A program made the position numbers and the translations under genes. A stretch of DNA of 64,000 nucleotides from an uncultured Bacteroidales bacterium (lineage in GTDB: Bacteria; Bacteroidota; Bacteroidia; Bacteroidales; P3), in contig CAMVMX010000005.1 in NCBI GenBank assembly GCA_947168665.1, positions 62,001-126,000 on the forward strand. Direction: 5' to 3'. Below, one piece after another: positions 8,769 to 16,794 of this stretch. Under the pieces are notes generated by a model, which saw only the letters and a list, made by a program, of their open reading frames with translations, did no database searches and was not told the origin of the DNA. Each line of letters begins with the position of its first letter. Positions within the stretch are counted from its first letter, which is position 1.

Positions 8769-9923
8769 ATGTTTAAGAATAACGGAAAATTAAAGTTGCT
8801 GATTATTGTCGGCACACGTCCAGAAATCATTCGTCTGGCGGCGGTTATAAACAAATGCCGTCAATATTTTGACTGTTTGCTTGCCCATACGGGTCAGAAT
8901 TATGACTACAATCTCAACGGGGTGTTCTTCAAAGATTTGAAACTGGAAGACCCTGATGTGTATATGAATGCAGTCGGAAATGATTTAGGCGAGACGATGG
9001 GCAATATCATTGCCAAGAGTTACCAATTGATGGTTGAAACCCAGCCTGATGCTGTGCTTGTTTTGGGCGACACAAACAGCTGCCTGAGTGTAATCGGGGC
9101 CAAGCGTCTTCATATCCCTATTTTCCACATGGAGGCCGGCAACCGTTGCAAGGACGAGTGTCTGCCAGAGGAGACCAACCGCCGGATTGTCGACATTATC
9201 TCCGATGTCAATATGGCATACAGCGAACACGCACGGCGCTATTTGGCTGATTGTGGGCTGCCGAAAGAGCGTACTTACGTCACGGGCAGTCCGATGGCAG
9301 AGGTGTTGCATCAGAATCTCCCTGCTATCGAAGCGTCTGACATTCATCAGCGTTTGGGTCTTGCGAAAGGTCGCTATATACTGCTCTCAGCTCATCGCGA
9401 AGAGAATATCGATACCGAGAAGAACTTCTTGTCTTTATTCAATGCCATTAACAAAATGGCAGAGAAGTACGATATGCCGATTCTTTATTCCTGCCACCCC
9501 CGCTCTCGCAAGCGGTTGGAAGCAACTGGTTTTAAGTTGGACCCCCGTGTCATACAACATGAGCCTCTTGGTTTCCACGATTACAACTGCCTACAGATGA
9601 ATGCGTATGCGGTGGTGTCGGACAGCGGTACACTGCCGGAGGAAAGCAGTTTCTTCACCAGTGTGGGGCATCCGTTCCCTGCCGTCTGTATCCGGACCTC
9701 TACTGAGCGTCCTGAGGCTCTGGACAAGGCGTGTTTCTTCATTGCCGGAATCGATGAACATTCGCTGCTCCAGGCGGTGGACTGCGCCGTGGAGATGAAC
9801 AAGAATGGTGACCACGGCATCCCCGTGCCAGACTATACCGATGAAAATGTAAGCACCAAAGTGGTGAAGATTATTCAGAGCTACACCGGTATTGTCAACA
9901 AGATGGTCTGGCGGAAGTATTGA
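8769..9923 (+). CDS. fnlC: UDP-N-acetyl sugar 2-epimerase (FnlC/CapG type)
   Basis: A 384-residue enzyme of the non-hydrolysing UDP-GlcNAc 2-epimerase family (WecB/CapG fold). Landmarks are VGTRPEIIR near residue 14, LVLGDTNSCLS, HMEAGNRCKDECLPEETNR, SAHREENID, and the C-terminal SDSGTLPEESSFF. In the FnlABC pathway it inverts C2 to give UDP-L-FucNAc, the likely donor for the WbuB-like transferase. WecB itself would have the same motifs; the assignment to FnlC rests on its place right after fnlA and fnlB. The length matches the family. Confidence 0.92.
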   Translation: MFKNNGKLKLLIIVGTRPEIIRLAAVINKCRQYFDCLLAHTGQNYDYNLNGVFFKDLKLEDPDVYMNAVGNDLGETMGNIIAKSYQLMVETQPDAVLVLGDTNSCLSVIGAKRLHIPIFHMEAGNRCKDECLPEETNRRIVDIISDVNMAYSEHARRYLADCGLPKERTYVTGSPMAEVLHQNLPAIEASDIHQRLGLAKGRYILLSAHREENIDTEKNFLSLFNAINKMAEKYDMPILYSCHPRSRKRLEATGFKLDPRVIQHEPLGFHDYNCLQMNAYAVVSDSGTLPEESSFFTSVGHPFPAVCIRTSTERPEALDKACFFIAGIDEHSLLQAVDCAVEMNKNGDHGIPVPDYTDENVSTKVVKIIQSYTGIVNKMVWRKY

Positions 9924-9991
9924 ATGGAAAGTAACCACTAATTATCTGTTTTAGAGATATTGCACATACCTCTTCCAAAAAGAAATCTTGT

Positions 9992-11086
9992 TTGAAATCA
10001 ACTGTATATAACCCGTCTGTGTTGACAGGGGATAGCATTTCTGTGCAAGTGCTATTCCAGTTGATAAGAATTGCATTAGGCAAGGAGGAGCCATCGTCCT
10101 TGCCTAATGATATTAATTGGCAGGAGGTATATGATTTGTCATTGAAACAGGGCGTCGGAGCTATAGCTTGTGATGGCATGTTGGCTCTGAAGGATTGTGA
10201 TATAGATGAAGAGTTGCGGTATAAGTGGATGGGGCAGAGTATGGTCATTGAGCAAAATTCCCTCCACCGATGGGGTGTGTTATGTCAACTGGCCGATTTA
10301 TTTGCTCAGCGTGGAATAAAGACTTACGTTTTAAAAGGTTTCTCGTATGCATCTTTCTATCCTAAACCATTTCACCGGCCATCTTCTGATTTGGATATTT
10401 GTCTGTTGGGGGATTTTGAGAAAGGTAATCAAATAGTTGAAGGGTTGGGTGTCAGCGTGGATAAGTCAGAATCCAAACACTCCCATTTCACCTTCAACGG
10501 AGTTCATGTTGAGAATCATCAGTTCTGTATTGGAGTTAAGGGGAGTAGAACTGATAAAGAAATGGACAGTTTTTTAAAGTCGCTGTTGGGGGGTGAATGC
10601 TCTGCATTCAATGCTAATAATGTGCTGAAACCAAATTGGCTGTTTAATGCGTTCTTTTTCATGTGCCATGCGAGGACCCATTTTTTAATAGAGGAAGGTC
10701 TGACATTGAAAAATGTGTGCGATTGGATAGTGCTGAAAGAGAGTGCAGTTGAGGATGCTGATATGGAGTCTTTTAAATCCAAATGTGAGGAATTCGAATT
10801 GTTGAAGTTTGAAAGGGCAATAGATGAAGTGGCAGAATTTGTGAAAGGGGGAAAGGCACTTTCGTCCATAGGATGTCGGATGTTACAAGATATTCTTTCT
10901 GTCAGGCCACATAAACATTATGAAAACAAAAAAATGGCGCATTTGAATATTTTGAGGATGATTTGGAAGAATCGATGGAAATATTCTCTGTACTCTGAAA
11001 CAACTCCGTTTAGAATAACGGTAAAATATTTATACGGTTTTCTTTTTGAGAGAGATATAAGCCAATATAATTTAAGCGAATGTTAA
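9992..11086 (+). CDS. NTP_transf_5-type nucleotidyltransferase-family protein
   Basis: A protein of about 364 residues. The core is TYVLKGFSYASFYPKPFHRPSSDLDIC (two segments), where the conserved K-G and the D-x-D of SSDLDI fit the uncharacterised nucleotidyltransferase family found in many polysaccharide loci (PF14907). The middle part contains NAFFFMCHARTHFL, matching the family's histidine-rich helix. The function in this family is unknown; nucleotidyl or modifying transfer to a polysaccharide precursor is only a guess. No ATG exists near the 5' end: the best starts are the TTG at 9992 or a GTG at 10019. It overlaps the second wbuC by 7 bases. Confidence 0.72.
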   Translation: MKSTVYNPSVLTGDSISVQVLFQLIRIALGKEEPSSLPNDINWQEVYDLSLKQGVGAIACDGMLALKDCDIDEELRYKWMGQSMVIEQNSLHRWGVLCQLADLFAQRGIKTYVLKGFSYASFYPKPFHRPSSDLDICLLGDFEKGNQIVEGLGVSVDKSESKHSHFTFNGVHVENHQFCIGVKGSRTDKEMDSFLKSLLGGECSAFNANNVLKPNWLFNAFFFMCHARTHFLIEEGLTLKNVCDWIVLKESAVEDADMESFKSKCEEFELLKFERAIDEVAEFVKGGKALSSIGCRMLQDILSVRPHKHYENKKMAHLNILRMIWKNRWKYSLYSETTPFRITVKYLYGFLFERDISQYNLSEC

Positions 11087-11475
11087 TTGAAAGTTCCGTT
11101 CTGCAATCTTTGTCAGCAAAGGCCAAGGTGAGTCCTCGGCTTAGGCAGAACTTTGATTTGCGAGATAGTCCAGACGAAAAGAGCCAACGTATGCTGAATG
11201 CATTGGAGCCAGGGACAATCATGCCCATACACCGACATAGGCAAAGTTCTGAGACAATGATCGTAATAAAAGGCTCTCTAAAGGAAATATTCTATGACGA
11301 TAATGGAAATGTGATAGGGGAGTGGGTGTGTGCGCCTAATACAAATTGTATTGGAATGAATATCCCGGCAGGACAATGGCACAACTTAGTCTGTTTAGAA
11401 CCGGGTACAGTCTTATTTGAAGCAAAAGATGGGGAATGGGAACCCTTGGGTGAAGAAGATGTGCTTCAAATTTGA
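11080..11475 (+). CDS. wbuC: WbuC-family cupin protein, copy 2
   Basis: A 131-residue WbuC-type cupin, exactly as long as copy 1 at 4826-5221 and alignable end to end without gaps. Shared blocks include SQRMLNA, MPIHRHRQSSET and PAGQWHN. Both keep the HxH and the later histidine of the metal site. The two copies differ at about half of their residues, so the duplication is old or the copies were acquired separately. It overlaps the nucleotidyltransferase-family gene by 7 bases and precedes the aminotransferase. Having two copies suggests two different amino sugars or two separate assembly steps, which is inference. Confidence 0.88.
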   Translation: MLIESSVLQSLSAKAKVSPRLRQNFDLRDSPDEKSQRMLNALEPGTIMPIHRHRQSSETMIVIKGSLKEIFYDDNGNVIGEWVCAPNTNCIGMNIPAGQWHNLVCLEPGTVLFEAKDGEWEPLGEEDVLQI

Positions 11476-11541
11476 TTGAGTTTTTTGTTTGTATTTCGTT
11501 CTTGGCGTTTTTAATTTGTAAAAGTAATTGAATATGTGAAT

Positions 11542-12795
11542 ATGTCAGATAGGAAACGTATTTATCTTTGTCTGGCTCACATGTCTGAAGCCGGCATGGA
11601 GCAGAAGTATGTGAAAGAGGCTTTTGACACCAATTGGGTGGTGCCGTTAGGTCCCAATGTGAATGGATTTGAAGCCGATTTGGAACAGTTTGTGGGACAG
11701 GATAAAAAAGTGGTGGCCCTCTCTTCAGGTACCGCTGCGGTGCATTTGGCTTTGATTGCTTGCGGTGTGAAGCCGGGAGATGAGGTGGCTGTGCAGAGCT
11801 TTACGTTCTGCGCCTCATCGCACCCGATTACTTATTTAGGTGCTGTACCTGTTTTTGTGGATTCGGAGAAGGATACCTGGAATATGGATCCTGATTTGTT
11901 AGAAGAAGCTATCGTGGACAGGAAGGCAAAAACTGGTAAGTATCCCAAGGCCATCGTGCCGGTAGCATTATATGGTATGCCATATAATATTAAGCGCATT
12001 ATGGAGATTGGCGAGAAGTACGACATACCAGTTATAGAGGACGCTGCCGAGGGTTTTGGCTCTCGTTTCAATGGGCAGGTGTTAGGTACATTTGGCAAAT
12101 ATGGTGTTCTCTCCTTTAATGGGAATAAGATGATAACCACCAGCGGTGGCGGCGCGTTGATATGTCCTGATAAGGAGGCTGCCAATACCATTATGTGGTA
12201 TGCTACCCAGGCTCGTGAAGCGTATCCCTACTATCAACACGAGGCCATTGGTTACAATTACCGTATGAGCAATGTCTGTGCGGGTATCGGCCGTGGCCAG
12301 ATGACTGTAGTGGAAGAGCATTTGCGTCATCACAAGCATGTGCAGAAATTGTATGAAGAGCTACTTGCGGGCGTAGATGGAGTGACCTTGATAAAGGCTC
12401 CATCGGCAGAATATGATGCTAATTATTGGCTCTGTACTATGTGTCTCGATCCAGAATTACGAGTCAAAGGGCAAGAGAATGCCTATAAAAAAGTAATAAC
12501 TAGTGCTGTTGGAGGTGCCGCAGGGGTGATTCATGCAGTAGATTCCACCACGACAGACTGCCAACCTAATGATAATGTTGAGACATTGCGATTATATTTA
12601 GATGCTGCACAGATTGAGACCCGGCCGATAGTTAAGCCCATGCATAAACAGCCAGTATATAAGAATAACCCTGCCTATGTGAATGGCGTCAGTGAGTCAA
12701 TGTTCAAGGTAGGGATGTGTCTGCCTGCGGGGCCGTATGTATCGGATGATGATGTGCGCTATATAGTGGATTGTATTAAAGATGCTATACAATAA
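11542..12795 (+). CDS. DegT/DnrJ/EryC1/StrS PLP-dependent sugar aminotransferase
   Basis: A 417-residue fold-type I aminotransferase starting at the ATG at 11542; a GTG two codons upstream is also possible. Motifs: SSGTAAVHLAL (cofactor phosphate), VIEDAAEGFGS with the Asp167 that contacts the pyridine nitrogen, and SFNGNKMITTSGGGAL with the internal-aldimine Lys196. The family transfers an amino group to a keto sugar nucleotide, so the surface polysaccharide probably contains a 4-amino-sugar. In Bacteroidales capsule loci this gene often lies at the 3' end, as here. The exact keto-sugar substrate is unknown; no second 4,6-dehydratase is seen in the window besides fnlA. Confidence 0.9.
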   Translation: MSDRKRIYLCLAHMSEAGMEQKYVKEAFDTNWVVPLGPNVNGFEADLEQFVGQDKKVVALSSGTAAVHLALIACGVKPGDEVAVQSFTFCASSHPITYLGAVPVFVDSEKDTWNMDPDLLEEAIVDRKAKTGKYPKAIVPVALYGMPYNIKRIMEIGEKYDIPVIEDAAEGFGSRFNGQVLGTFGKYGVLSFNGNKMITTSGGGALICPDKEAANTIMWYATQAREAYPYYQHEAIGYNYRMSNVCAGIGRGQMTVVEEHLRHHKHVQKLYEELLAGVDGVTLIKAPSAEYDANYWLCTMCLDPELRVKGQENAYKKVITSAVGGAAGVIHAVDSTTTDCQPNDNVETLRLYLDAAQIETRPIVKPMHKQPVYKNNPAYVNGVSESMFKVGMCLPAGPYVSDDDVRYIVDCIKDAIQ

Positions 12796-12961
12796 CAGTT
12801 TTAATGTGGGTCCCAATTATTGTTATGAACATGAATGGCGTGTGTGCTGAATTGTTATTTTAGCCACCGCTATTCCTTGATAAAACGACTTTTTAGCAGT
12901 GGACAAAATAGATGTTTTTGCTTAAAGCCATGATTTTATAACCACCATCCTATTGTACTAA

Positions 12962-13438
12962 ATGAACTTCAATCGTATCTTTAAAAGCAACTGGTCGAAA
13001 ATATTGGCTTTGTTGCTGCTGTTTGCTATTATTGCTTTCTTTGGCGGCCTTCTGTTTTCGTGGGGCTACCGTTTCAAGAAGCGTACCCTTTTGCTGCGAG
13101 GGTCGTATATGGCTATCGCGGTGCTGTGGGTTGTGCTTACCATTTGGACGATATGCAAAAAAGTCCATTTCGGGGCCTTGTGGCGCGGCATGATGGATGA
13201 GATTTATAAACGTGCCGGGCGCTACGAGAACACCCTCTATCAGTCCTATCAGGACTTGAATTCCCGCTATCCGATGGCGGTGGCTGAGTACGAGTCGCAT
13301 TGTTGGCATCAGCACCCTCGTCCCACCAATACCGAAATCATGGAGTCTGCTTTGGCCATCTCGGAGTCAGAGTGGATAGAACGGGAGAAGAAAGCCAAAG
13401 ACCGTGTGGCCAACAAGCATTCTTCCCATACCTCCTAA
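12962..13438 (+). CDS. Small membrane protein, function unknown
   Basis: A 158-residue protein with two hydrophobic segments, roughly residues 13-33 and 47-66, separated by a basic loop (SWGYRFKKR). The C-terminal 90 residues are hydrophilic and probably cytoplasmic, with YENTLYQSYQDLNSRYPM and an acidic/basic helical tail. No family is recognised. It lies 166 bases after the aminotransferase, is followed directly by a clear terminator, and may have its own promoter. Composition is less AT-rich than the preceding gene, so it may be outside the polysaccharide locus proper. Confidence 0.7.
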   Translation: MNFNRIFKSNWSKILALLLLFAIIAFFGGLLFSWGYRFKKRTLLLRGSYMAIAVLWVVLTIWTICKKVHFGALWRGMMDEIYKRAGRYENTLYQSYQDLNSRYPMAVAEYESHCWHQHPRPTNTEIMESALAISESEWIEREKKAKDRVANKHSSHTS

Positions 13439-13459
13439 AATATTCAGGCAAACAAATAT

Positions 13460-13495
13460 AGGCTCATCTGTTCCGTGCAGGTGAGCCTTTTTTTG
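13460..13495 (+). terminator. Rho-independent terminator after the 158-residue membrane protein
   Basis: Stem AGGCTCA (13460-13466) pairs with TGAGCCT (13482-13488) and is followed by a run of seven T. It closes the + strand polysaccharide region just before the convergent - strand operon. Confidence 0.85.
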
Positions 13496-13521
13496 CTCTT
13501 GCTCAAATTCAGAATTCCTCT

Positions 13522-13854
13522 TTATTCAAGCTGGAAAATCTTATCCATCAAGTGCCATTTCGCGGCCGATGGAGCAGCGGGGTCGCAGCCCTGATACTCT
13601 GCCACGTATGCCTCCCATTCGGCCTGCCGGGGCAGTGTCGCCAGGCGGGCCATGTCCCGTTCCCAATCGAAATCATCCACAGTGTCGCATATCATAAATA
13701 CCTTGTTCTCGAATCTGTAAATCTGCATATCCAAAATTCCCACCTCATGCTGTCCGGCCATCACCTCCGGCCATACATGAGCATGCACCTCGGCATATTT
13801 CTCAATCAGCTCCTTGTCGTTGACAAGTTCCAGCATCTGGCAATATCTTTTCAT
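13522..13854 (-). CDS. L-rhamnose mutarotase family protein
   Basis: A 110-residue protein of the RhaM/RhaU mutarotase family (DUF718). The family signature is YAEVHAHVWPEV at residues 20-31, with the histidine (His24 or His26) that corresponds to the catalytic His22 of E. coli RhaM; the C-terminal part has PSAAKWHLMDKIFQLE. These dimeric enzymes interconvert the alpha and beta anomers of L-rhamnose and related deoxy sugars. The start codon overlaps the stop of the fucose permease by four bases (ATGA), so the two are translationally coupled. With a fucose-type permease as partner, L-fucose is an equally likely substrate. Confidence 0.9.
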   Translation of the reverse strand: MKRYCQMLELVNDKELIEKYAEVHAHVWPEVMAGQHEVGILDMQIYRFENKVFMICDTVDDFDWERDMARLATLPRQAEWEAYVAEYQGCDPAAPSAAKWHLMDKIFQLE

Positions 13855-15074
13855 TTCTTCTCGTTTTTCAATTTGTTGACAGACAAGGCGTAGATCAGTA
13901 CCACGGTGAAGCAGGCCAGCGGCACGAAGAACGAAATGTGGATGGAAAAGGTGTCGCTCACAAAGCCCTGTAGCGGAGTGAGCAAGGCACCGCCCAGGAT
14001 GGCCATAATCAATCCCGAAGCACCGATTTTGGCGTCGCCGGGCTGACCCCCTGCTTCTGGGCGTTCAACGTTCTCCAGAGCCAGTCCATAGATGGTGGGG
14101 AACATCAGGCTCATAAAGACGCTGATGAGAATCAAGAAACAAACCAGAACCCATCCGCTCCCGGCCAGCGCAATTACCGCCGCAGAGCATCCCAGTGACA
14201 TGCCAGCCCCGAACACCAGCAGCCTCTGGGGGGCGAAATACTTCATCAGCCATGTGTAGATGAAGCGCGACAGGCAGAACCCGATGATGGATACAAGGTA
14301 CACCGTCGAAGCCGCAGCCTCGGTCATGCCGAGTTCCTGCATCACGATGCGGATAGTGAAGCTCCACACCCCGATTTGGGCCCCCACATAAAAAAACTGA
14401 GCCACTACACCGCCCCGATAACTGCGGTTAGCCCATAGCCGTCTGAAAACGGCTCTCAGCCCTGTGGTCTGTTCTGCTGTGTGGCTGCCCGAAGGCATCT
14501 TCACCACCAGCATCACCACCAAAATCCCAATCAGCACAAGCCCCAACGTCATGTAGGTGCCCGAAATGGAATAAAGCGATATGTCGCTCAGAATAAAATA
14601 CTTGCTCAGCAGTATGCCCAAGATAGACCCGATGGGGTTGAACGCCTGGGCGATATTCAACCGTCGGGTAGCCGTCTCAGGTGAACCCATCGAAAGGATA
14701 TAGGGGTTGGCGGTAGTTTCCAGCACTGAGCAGCCCCCGGCCATGATATATATCGCAATCAGGTAGAACCCATAGCTGGCCGCTTTGGCGGCGGGCATGA
14801 ACAGGATTGCCCCCAAGGCATAAAGGCTCAGTCCCAGCAGCACCCCGCTTTTGTAGCTGTGCTTGCGGATAAACAAAGCTGCGGGCAATGCCAGGCAGAA
14901 ATAAGCCCCATAGAAGGCAAACTGGATGAGCGACGTTTGTGTGTCGCTCATCGACATGATTTTCTTGAATGCCGACAGCAGTGTGTCGGTCATGTTGTTG
15001 GCCAGTCCCCATAGCAGGAACAGTGTGGTCACCAGCACGAAAGATTTTAAGTAACGTTTCTCTACGGCTTTCAT
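13851..15074 (-). CDS. fucP: L-fucose:H+ symporter-type permease (FucP, MFS)
   Basis: A 407-residue major facilitator protein with 12 hydrophobic segments. The start is set at the ATG at 15074, three bases after the upstream stop. It opens with KSFVLVTTLFLLWGLANNMTD, close to E. coli FucP, including the acidic residue after NNMT that FucP uses for proton coupling; GGCSVLETTANPYI (around residue 115-130) is the second family hallmark. It should import L-fucose or a similar 6-deoxyhexose with protons. It lies between the nucleotidyltransferase/kinase fusion and the mutarotase, with tight spacing on both sides, so transport, anomer exchange and activation look linked. Confidence 0.92.
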   Translation of the reverse strand: MKAVEKRYLKSFVLVTTLFLLWGLANNMTDTLLSAFKKIMSMSDTQTSLIQFAFYGAYFCLALPAALFIRKHSYKSGVLLGLSLYALGAILFMPAAKAASYGFYLIAIYIMAGGCSVLETTANPYILSMGSPETATRRLNIAQAFNPIGSILGILLSKYFILSDISLYSISGTYMTLGLVLIGILVVMLVVKMPSGSHTAEQTTGLRAVFRRLWANRSYRGGVVAQFFYVGAQIGVWSFTIRIVMQELGMTEAAASTVYLVSIIGFCLSRFIYTWLMKYFAPQRLLVFGAGMSLGCSAAVIALAGSGWVLVCFLILISVFMSLMFPTIYGLALENVERPEAGGQPGDAKIGASGLIMAILGGALLTPLQGFVSDTFSIHISFFVPLACFTVVLIYALSVNKLKNEKK

Positions 15075-15076
15075 TA

Positions 15077-16276
15077 TCAATTGTTTTCGCTTCTTCTGAT
15101 ATGGATAGGTATCCCTTCGGGATGCTGTTGGCAAAAAGTGTTGGTGTCTTCCACCACCAAGGCCAGATAACCTCCTCCGCCAGCTCCGGGCATCTTCCAT
15201 GCGTGTACATCAGCGTATTGCGAGTAGCGGTCAATAAATGGCTGCACGCAGCCCTGAATCATGGCGGGGAAGAGACTTGTCTGTGCGTTGAATGAGGCCC
15301 GATACGCCTGTGCAAAGGCTCCGAAGTCCATATCCAGGATGGCTTTCCAGCAGTCGTCGGCAGCTTGTGCCAGACGCTGTACCTTCTCTTTAGTAATATC
15401 CTTTCCGGTTGTCACATTGCAGTCCGGGCTGCGGGGGTCCATCGGTATCAGGCAGATATGGTTCTCCAGCCAATCCAGCACCCTCTTGTCATTGCAATGC
15501 TCAAAACGCTCTGGCCAGAAGTGGTTGTCATAGTAATGGCGGCATAATCCGGGGATGCAGATGCCTATAGCGTCCTGTGCGCCGCTGATGATGCCGTCCT
15601 CGCGTTCCGGGCTGTTTTCGAAGCAGAACACCAGCCTTGCCAGCATTTCGGGGTCCATGTTTGGCAACTGGAAAGGCCAGATGCGTTTAATCTGGTTTCG
15701 TGTCGAAGTCGAAAGGCCGCACCGCTCCCTGATTTCGAAAGTGGGCAGCAGCGAAATCGTGATGGCCCATCCGGGAGCCATACAACTCACATAGGGCTGG
15801 TCAATCCATGTCCCGGCCAGGTCCAGCCGTGTGGGTAGCCCTGAGGGGCCGTTCTGGCCTATTCCCAGACTGGCCTTCAGGCTGGTCGAGCTGCGAGCCT
15901 CCATGCCCTCATGCGGGGTGCGTTCCAGCACCACATACTCCATGCCCCGTTCCTTGCACACTGCCTCTTTCTCGGCCGAGGCGCCGTCCGAGTTCACCAC
16001 CAACACATCGGGTTTAAGCATGTCGAGGGTCGGCAGGAAATCCAGCACGCCGCTGCCTTGGTTGATAAAGGCATCCTTCACATATCGGATTGACTTCACC
16101 ATAAACAGCCTTTCATGTTCGGGATAGAGGGTCTTATGTCCCTTGTAGTGCAGCACCGTCTCGTCCGATCCAATGCCGACATACAAGTCGCCGTATTCCG
16201 CCGCCTGGCGGAAGAATTCCACATGCCCGCTGTGCAGCAGGTCGTAGCAACCACTTACGAATACTTTTTTTGCCAT
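15077..16276 (-). CDS. Fused cytidylyltransferase-like / GHMP-kinase-like protein
   Basis: A 399-residue protein with two parts. Residues 1-137 are a nucleotidyltransferase of the cytidylyltransferase superfamily: GCYDLLHSGHVEFF gives the HxGH-type site (His15, His18), then VGIGSDE and the RSSTSLK tail (128-134). Residues 148-399 resemble a GHMP kinase: TRLDLAGTWIDQP (motif 1), a degenerate ATP-loop region IISGAQDAIGI around 229-239 where P-x3-GLGSS would be expected, and KMPGAGGGGYLALV (motif 3, 361-374). A kinase plus nucleotidyltransferase next to a fucose permease suggests salvage of a deoxyhexose to a nucleotide sugar, by a route built differently from Bacteroides Fkp. Kinase activity is uncertain because motif 2 is poor. 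Confidence 0.78.
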   Translation of the reverse strand: MAKKVFVSGCYDLLHSGHVEFFRQAAEYGDLYVGIGSDETVLHYKGHKTLYPEHERLFMVKSIRYVKDAFINQGSGVLDFLPTLDMLKPDVLVVNSDGASAEKEAVCKERGMEYVVLERTPHEGMEARSSTSLKASLGIGQNGPSGLPTRLDLAGTWIDQPYVSCMAPGWAITISLLPTFEIRERCGLSTSTRNQIKRIWPFQLPNMDPEMLARLVFCFENSPEREDGIISGAQDAIGICIPGLCRHYYDNHFWPERFEHCNDKRVLDWLENHICLIPMDPRSPDCNVTTGKDITKEKVQRLAQAADDCWKAILDMDFGAFAQAYRASFNAQTSLFPAMIQGCVQPFIDRYSQYADVHAWKMPGAGGGGYLALVVEDTNTFCQQHPEGIPIHIRRSENN

Positions 16277-16463
16277 TTTTCCATAACGGCAAGCCCATTC
16301 TTTTATTGTGTATCGTGTGGTAGTCTTTCTTCATGTCGAAAAATAGGTCCATTTTTCTGTCCGAAAGGTCATCAGAACCCTTTTTTTATGGCGGTTTAAA
16401 TCTGCTACTTAAAAAATATTTCGCTGAAATACAGTAAGTAAACTGCTGTATAAAAAATAATTC

Positions 16464-16494
16464 TTTGTCAATTGAAAAAAAAGTAGTACTTTTG
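16464..16494 (+). promoter_or_regulatory. Bacteroidota-type promoter for tRNA-Gln
   Basis: A -33 TTTG at 16464-16467 and a -7 box TACTTTTG at 16487-16494, spaced by 19 bases, lie about 50 bases before the mature tRNA end. This matches the TTTG/TAnnTTTG promoter of Bacteroidota. Confidence 0.75.
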
Positions 16495-16544
16495 CACCCG
16501 CTTTTGAGAGGAAAGAAAGTCTTCCGAAGCTGAAATAACAAGAT

Positions 16545-16615
16545 TGTCCATTGGTGTAATGGTAGCACATCTGACTCTGGATCAGCCAGTCTAGGTTCGA
16601 GTCCTGGATGGACAA
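16545..16615 (+). tRNA. tRNA-Gln(CTG)
   Basis: A full cloverleaf of 71 bases can be drawn. The acceptor arms TGTCCAT and ATGGACA pair over seven bases with A as discriminator. The D arm is GTGT/GCAC, the anticodon loop is CTCTGGA giving anticodon CTG (reads CAG, glutamine), and the T arm is CTAGG/CCTGG with loop TTCGAGT. The CCA end is not encoded. The first anticodon-stem pair (T27 with C43) is mismatched; the other four pairs are good. A strong hairpin terminator follows immediately. Confidence 0.95.
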
Positions 16616-16616
16616 C

Positions 16617-16655
16617 AAGAAAGCCGAAATCTTAGGGTTTCGGCTTTCTTTATTC
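16617..16655 (+). terminator. Terminator of tRNA-Gln
   Basis: A 13-base perfect stem, AAGAAAGCCGAAA (16617-16629) with TTTCGGCTTTCTT (16638-16650), 8-base loop, T-rich 3' side. It sits directly after the tRNA. Confidence 0.85.
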
Positions 16656-16716
16656 CCATCGACCAGTACTGTTGTCCATCCCCTTGTCCCTGTGCCGCAA
16701 CTTTTCCTGCGCCCAA

Positions 16717-16760
16717 ACAAAAAAGGCTACCCGCCGTAGTGTTCATTGCAGGTAGCCCTT
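16717..16760 (-). terminator. Terminator of the outer-membrane protein gene
   Basis: On the - strand the stem GGCTACC (16757-16751) pairs with GGTAGCC (16731-16725) and is followed by six T. It lies about 35 bases after the stop of the 889-residue outer-membrane protein gene. Confidence 0.75.
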
Positions 16761-16794
16761 TGGACGAAAGAAAATAATATCTCTGACGGGCAGA

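Noticed and set aside
16545-16615. tRNA-Gln as an integration site
   Set aside because: No integrase gene and no repeat of the tRNA 3' end were noticed nearby.
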